The notes below the pieces were generated by a model. It had not been told where the DNA came from, did not search any database, and was given only the letters and a program-made list of their open reading frames with translations. A program made the position numbers and the translations under genes. Positions 59,752-64,000 of a stretch of 64,000 nucleotides of DNA are shown here, piece by piece. Source of the DNA: Gastrodia elata (Eukaryota; Streptophyta; Magnoliopsida; Asparagales; Orchidaceae); the NCBI GenBank assembly GCA_016760335.1, contig CM028682.1, positions 10,195,501-10,259,500 on the forward strand. The letters run 5' to 3'. How positions within the stretch are numbered: the first letter of the stretch is position 1; each line of letters starts with the position of its first letter.

Positions 59752-59784
59752 CAATGGAAAGGTCTTTCTAAGACCTTTCCATTG
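59752..59784. other. Perfect 15-bp hairpin with 3-nt loop
   Basis: CAATGGAAAGGTCTT (59752-59766) pairs exactly with AAGACCTTTCCATTG (59770-59784). Weaker versions occur in both LTRs of the Tekay-like element (25714-25742 and 31834-31862). Confidence 0.9.
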
Positions 59785-59959
59785 ATACTCAAATCAACCA
59801 AAAATAATTATTTTAACCATATAAACAATGGAGCTAAAGGACTATGTATACGGGAATCTTATTTACAGAATTGTTCATCTCAAACATAGATTCTAAAGCA
59901 TATGAAATAGACATGTAAAATAATTTCATAACTAATTTGATGAGAAACGAGGTTCAAAA

Positions 59960-60790
59960 GAAGTACCTTGGTCTCGCAAAAATGGAATAAAATAGTGCAG
60001 AAGCAAAAACTAAAAAATATGCTACATCCAATCCACCACAATACAGGTAGGAAGTAAACATGCAGCTCATAATAAAATAGTACACTAAAAGAACATATAT
60101 GGGTACTTGAATTATTACATCAATTTTAAGATAATTTTAAAATGAAATAAATTATTCTACCTTGTAAGCGAAATAAAATGACAACTAATCTACTGATCTT
60201 CTGCCCCAACCTGATGCTCCTCCAAGAATGGCTCATCTTCATGCACAAGATCCTTAAATTGCTCAAAACATGCTATTGTCAGTTTCATAATGATAGGGCC
60301 CCAGCCAAAGAAAAGAAAATTATATTAGACATATTGTCTAAGTATATTTTAGGCTATTTAAGTTCATGAGTTTTATGATATCACCATTTTACTTAGATTA
60401 TAAAATAAGCAAAGCGTAAGGGTGCAACAAGTATACAAAAGGATATGACAAGTTATAAATATAATATTTATAGTTGGACAATAATGAAGCAAGAGAACAT
60501 ACCTCAATACAAAATTATGATAAGGTTAGGCATATATATATATATAATATATAAAGTAAGAAAAGTACTAAAAGAAAAGACTCATCATAATATACTGATG
60601 ATCATATGAATTATGTAAGTTTAAAAGTAAGCAATCTATCTGTGATATGTATAAGTAAACAATAAATAAAAATTGGCATCATATAAGTATACAAGTAAGC
60701 AGGTAAAGTAAATGTTAATTGCAGTAAAAATGTAACAGTAAACAGTAAATAAGTATGTAATGACTGCCATATCACAGATATAGGCGGTGC
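59960..60790 (-). repeat. Gypsy LTR fragment (3' part), minus strand
   Basis: Read on minus it has GATATGGCAGTCATTACATAC (compare 34110-34130), then CCTAAAATATACTTAGAC, a near-copy of the hairpin 1 context, then GGCTGGGGCCCTATCATTATG with hairpin 2 decayed. The outer ends are not visible. Confidence 0.7.
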
Positions 60791-62459
60791 CTTAAGTAAT
60801 CATATGGATATTTCGAACTTCCAATGGCTAATTTAGGGCATTTTAGGTTTTGGCTTTAAGCCTATTTAAAAGCCTAAATAGGTATGTTGATTGTAAAAAG
60901 TTAAGAAAGTATTTTTGAGGGAGAAATCTTGTGGAGGCTAGGATTTGAGTTGAAGAGCCAAGGAAGGGCATAGTAGAAGTGAGGTGCTAAGGGTGTGTTT
61001 CCCTAGCAAGTGAGCATTTCTTTTTTTTCCAAAGGTTAAGGCTTTTCGGGCACTCTTAAAAAATATGTAATATTCATTATGGAATCTTTCTTGATTGTGT
61101 GGCTGTGATTTTTCTCAAGCTTAAGTTTTCATGTAATTTTTTTGTGTTCGTTTGCTTGTTATTTTTTGCTTTTGTTTTGCCTTTTGTATTTTTTCATGAT
61201 CGATCAATGTTTCTCAAACTACAAACATTAAGGAGGGTTTAGAATCCTAACATATATATTCCAAATATTTTTTGTGATAGTTAATTTGGCTCAAAAAATA
61301 CAAACTTAAATATGTTGTTTCTTATATGTGTATATGCATCATGACTTAAAACATCATATAATTTGAGCAAAATGGGTTTTGGTTATTCATACGCGTTGCT
61401 CTACGCTTGCAGGAAAAAAACATCTTTGAATCATCTCTTTTTAAAAAATTCAATATTCCTTCGCTATCTTTAAAAGTTATAAGGAATTTGAGAGTTTCGT
61501 TTTCCCTCCCTCTCTTATTTAACTCCTAGAATATTACAGAAATGGGAATATTGAAGAAGGTAACATTGCTTAAAATTAATATTCTATACCATCATATTTG
61601 ACTTGAAAGAAATAAGTGTATCTCTTAAAAAAAATTATCTTTAGTACTTTGCTTAAAAGGCTCATATAAGGAGGAAGAGTTTTTTCATATTTTGATTGAT
61701 GAAAGCCTAATGTTTTTGCCTCATGTTTTGTCTAAGCTCAACTGATGTTGAGTGATTGTTTGGTTGGTTCCTAGGGAGGAGTTTGATGATTGTGGTTTTT
61801 GGTTTATAGATGTTTATGTTGTTGCCTTATTGAATGCTTTAGTTTGATTTGTTAATATTATATTTATGGCTATGAGTTTTTTATTTCCTTTAATTCATCT
61901 TCCATATTTTTATAGTGAAGGTTTTTCTTAGTTTGGTTTATGATCTCCAATTTGTCTATTTGGTATAAATGGCTTGGCTAAGTTGGGAGCTTGATAGAAG
62001 TTCTCTATCATTTTTTAATTCTTTGATTGTTTTTTTCTAATATAAGCTTGGTGAAGATTTTAGCTCCGCTGGTTACGTGCCACTGTCGACGTATTTTCAT
62101 ACATTCGATATTTTAGCATTATTTTAGTTGAGGTTTTATTGGAATTCAAATGCTCATACTTGAGATTTTTCTTAGTTAATTCTAATTGTTTATTTATTTT
62201 GCCTATCTTCTCTCTTAGAATTGATATTTGATTGAATTAGACTTAGCTCTAGATATTTAGAAAAATATTGTGATGCCTTTATTAATTTTTAAATTCTTAA
62301 AAATATTAAGAAATAATTATTAAAATTTTGGACAAAAATGTATGGTCTAAATATAAATTAATAATATTTAAGAGCTGGTGTGATGGATCAATCATTCGAG
62401 CACTGCTTGGCTGTGCTCCTCTCGATCATATTTGGCTGACATTTGGAGTGGCGCAGGCG
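60791..62459. other. No gene recognised; upstream of the sphingosine kinase locus
   Basis: T-rich on plus with no long frame, LTR end or TSD that I could assign. The last few hundred bases would hold the promoter of the kinase gene if it is active; no clear TATA box stands out. Confidence 0.5.
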
Positions 62460-63972
62460 ATGACTGATATGATTCAGCTTGACGGAGTACCGGCAAAGAT
62501 GTCCCTGAGTGCCGGCGGTTGAGTTGCAGTAGGGCGCCTTGACGGCGGCGGAGAGCAGAGAGCCTCGCAATAGACCTCACAGGTTCTGGGCTTCTCGTCC
62601 GAGGGAGGGAAAGATGCTTACAGTTAGGGGCCTACGTTTGTGAGCCCAGGGGCGGAGATGGTGAGCTGGGAAAGAGGGTAAGGAAGGACAATTGTTTTCG
62701 AGATGCCCTCGACGATTATCGCCGAGGGATGGAGCCAGCAGATTAGAGATTACATCGATTCCTTAGGTTTGTTTTTTACTTTATTTAGTCTGGATGTGGC
62801 GATTGCGTGAATTTTTTGGGGTTTTTCTTTCATGAATATAAATCCAGACTGTGCTTTATAGACTGGAACTTGTTTGCTTTCGTTTTCGATCGACTTCCTC
62901 TTTATTTGATTGATATCGGCTTTGGGGTAAACTTTTTTTTTGTTTCATTTTTTGCTGGCTTTCTGTGAAGTTATAGCTATTTGAGAAAAGATTGCTGGTT
63001 TGACTAGAAAGTTTTTATTGATTTAACAATCTTCTAGTTTTGGATTCTACGTTGCATTTTTTGAATTTTATATTTTAATCATTACGAATGCGTCTGAACC
63101 GTCAAAGGTGATTTGCTGTTGTTCCCTTTTTTTTGGCGTCAAAGGTTTCCTCTGCACAGCTTAGGAAATAAATAACTTTACTTTAAATAGCTTTTTTTAT
63201 TTCTTTCGAAAGAACTCACTATATGCGAACTGAAATTTATTTAGATTTTTAGTTGAGCTGTTAGGCCACTACTTAGATTTTACATTTCTTGTATAGCTAA
63301 ATTAGTCTTAATTTTTATGAATATCTGATAATCTAATTTTGGAATGCTATTCCTATTTTTTATAATAACAGGCCGTCCAAAGAGGGTATTTTGTTATATT
63401 AAACCCTTTCGGTGGAAAAGGATCAGCCCGAAGGATTTTTGATACTGAGATCAAAACCTCTATTTGATGCGGCTACATAATGTATACCCTGCAAGGTTAG
63501 TGGGTTTTTAATTTCAAGCAAATTATTCTTCATTTCTACTTTTCTCTATGGAATTTGGGGTTAATTTGTTTCACTTTTGTAACATTTTTCTGTAGAAACT
63601 AAGTATCAGCTTCCATGCTCAAGAACTTGCCTATAAATTTGATCTGCTAAAGTATGATGGCATGTATGTGTGAGCGGAGATGGTGTTTTTTTTTTGTGAG
63701 GTTAGTAATGCGTCTGAACTGCTTCGTTTATAGTTAGCTACATCCTCGATTTTGGTGACGAATTTTTGCACAGGAATATATTGTTTTAGATTGCTTGATT
63801 CATGTGAAGCTTGGCATAGCATGTGAGTTGAAGATATTGGGAATTTCCTCATGTTTATTCCTCCAATTCTTTCTTGTTTTCTTTGTCCGTGTGCAATTAG
63901 GTAGTAAATGGATTGCTTCAAGAGAAGATTGGGATTCTGCAATTCGGGTTCCCCTTGGGATCATTCCTGCAG
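62460..63972 (+). pseudogene. SPHK: Sphingosine (long-chain base) kinase, exons 1-4, with indels; continues past window
   Basis: These enzymes phosphorylate sphingoid bases using ATP. Exon 1 (about 62460-62766) has LDGVPAKMSLSAGG, then VRKD, then EMPSTIIAEGWSQQIRDYI in shifted frames. Exon 2 (63372-63495) has GRPKR, NPFGGKGSARRIFDTEIK and PLFDAA. Exon 3 (63596-63700) has TKYQL, AQELAYKFDLLKYDG and the ATP-binding VCVSGDG (63664-63684). Exon 4 (63901-63972) has VVNGLL and DWDSAIRVPLGIIPA. Introns begin GT (GTTTGT, GTTAGT, GTTAGT) and end AG, and intron phases join the family sequence correctly. Each exon carries one or more single-base insertions or deletions, and a T-run (63685-63695) replaces the end of exon 3. 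Either a recent pseudogene or a real gene with assembly indels. The ATG at 62460 is the first in frame, but the start is uncertain. Symbol given by family. Confidence 0.85.
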
Positions 63973-64000
63973 GTAGATTTCATGTGTGTGTGAACCTACA

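Noticed and set aside
1..64000. CRISPR arrays, tRNA genes, organellar insertions
   Set aside because: No regularly spaced repeats with unique spacers, no cloverleaf with A and B boxes, and no recognisable plastid or mitochondrial gene was found by eye.

Overview
This window looks like repeat-dense nuclear DNA of a flowering plant. The evidence is chromodomain Ty3/gypsy (chromovirus, Tekay/Del-like) elements with 2 to 5 kb LTRs, Ty1/copia elements primed by initiator tRNA-Met, a Cassandra TRIM whose LTRs carry a 5S-rRNA-like segment, LINE coding remnants, and a plant-type sphingosine (long-chain base) kinase locus with GT-AG introns at the right end. I cannot fix the species. No bacterial, organellar, tRNA or CRISPR signal was seen. 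Nearly all long reading frames are pieces of decayed transposons.

Layout. 1-8007: right end of a plus-strand Tekay-like element (integrase/chromodomain, PPT, 3' LTR 'A' from 871); that LTR is split by a second, about 5.1 kb LTR 'B' (1308 to about 6395) and holds a minisatellite with expanded (TA)n cores. 8008-15827: a minus-strand Tekay-like element with truncated 3' LTR, an integrase-chromodomain remnant fused by deletion to gag, a second gag-like ORF, tRNA-Met PBS, and a complete 5.06 kb 5' LTR. It sits in a copia gag gene (15828-16335). 18296-22910: a minus-strand LINE ORF1-like gene (DUF4283 plus zinc knuckle) broken by a solo LTR (19000-21151, TSD CTCAT) and a complete Cassandra TRIM (21588-22267, TSD CTACC). 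24663-35070: a Tekay-like element with perfect ATAAC TSDs but a mostly deleted 5' half. 35776-48753: a gypsy LTR 'D' split by a nearly complete minus-strand copia element (36838-47420, TSD GATCA/AATCA), itself split by a 4.7 kb solo LTR 'E' (40966-45651). 49915-54500: further LTR and copia pieces. 55561-57337: LINE remnant. 57338-60790: minus-strand LTR pieces. 62460-63972: sphingosine kinase exons 1-4, continuing past the window, with single-base indels in every exon.

No working pathway is encoded here; the window records nested insertions whose relative order can be read from TSDs. The most interesting non-coding structure is in the gypsy LTRs: a terminal palindrome whose two arms change together between families, and two hairpins near the LTR 3' end that keep their pairing while their sequence changes. 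Unrelated gypsy and copia LTRs also share a GC-rich block of degenerate GCGC/GTGC words. The many one-base indels, both in the kinase exons and between paired LTRs, leave open whether part of the damage is assembly error.
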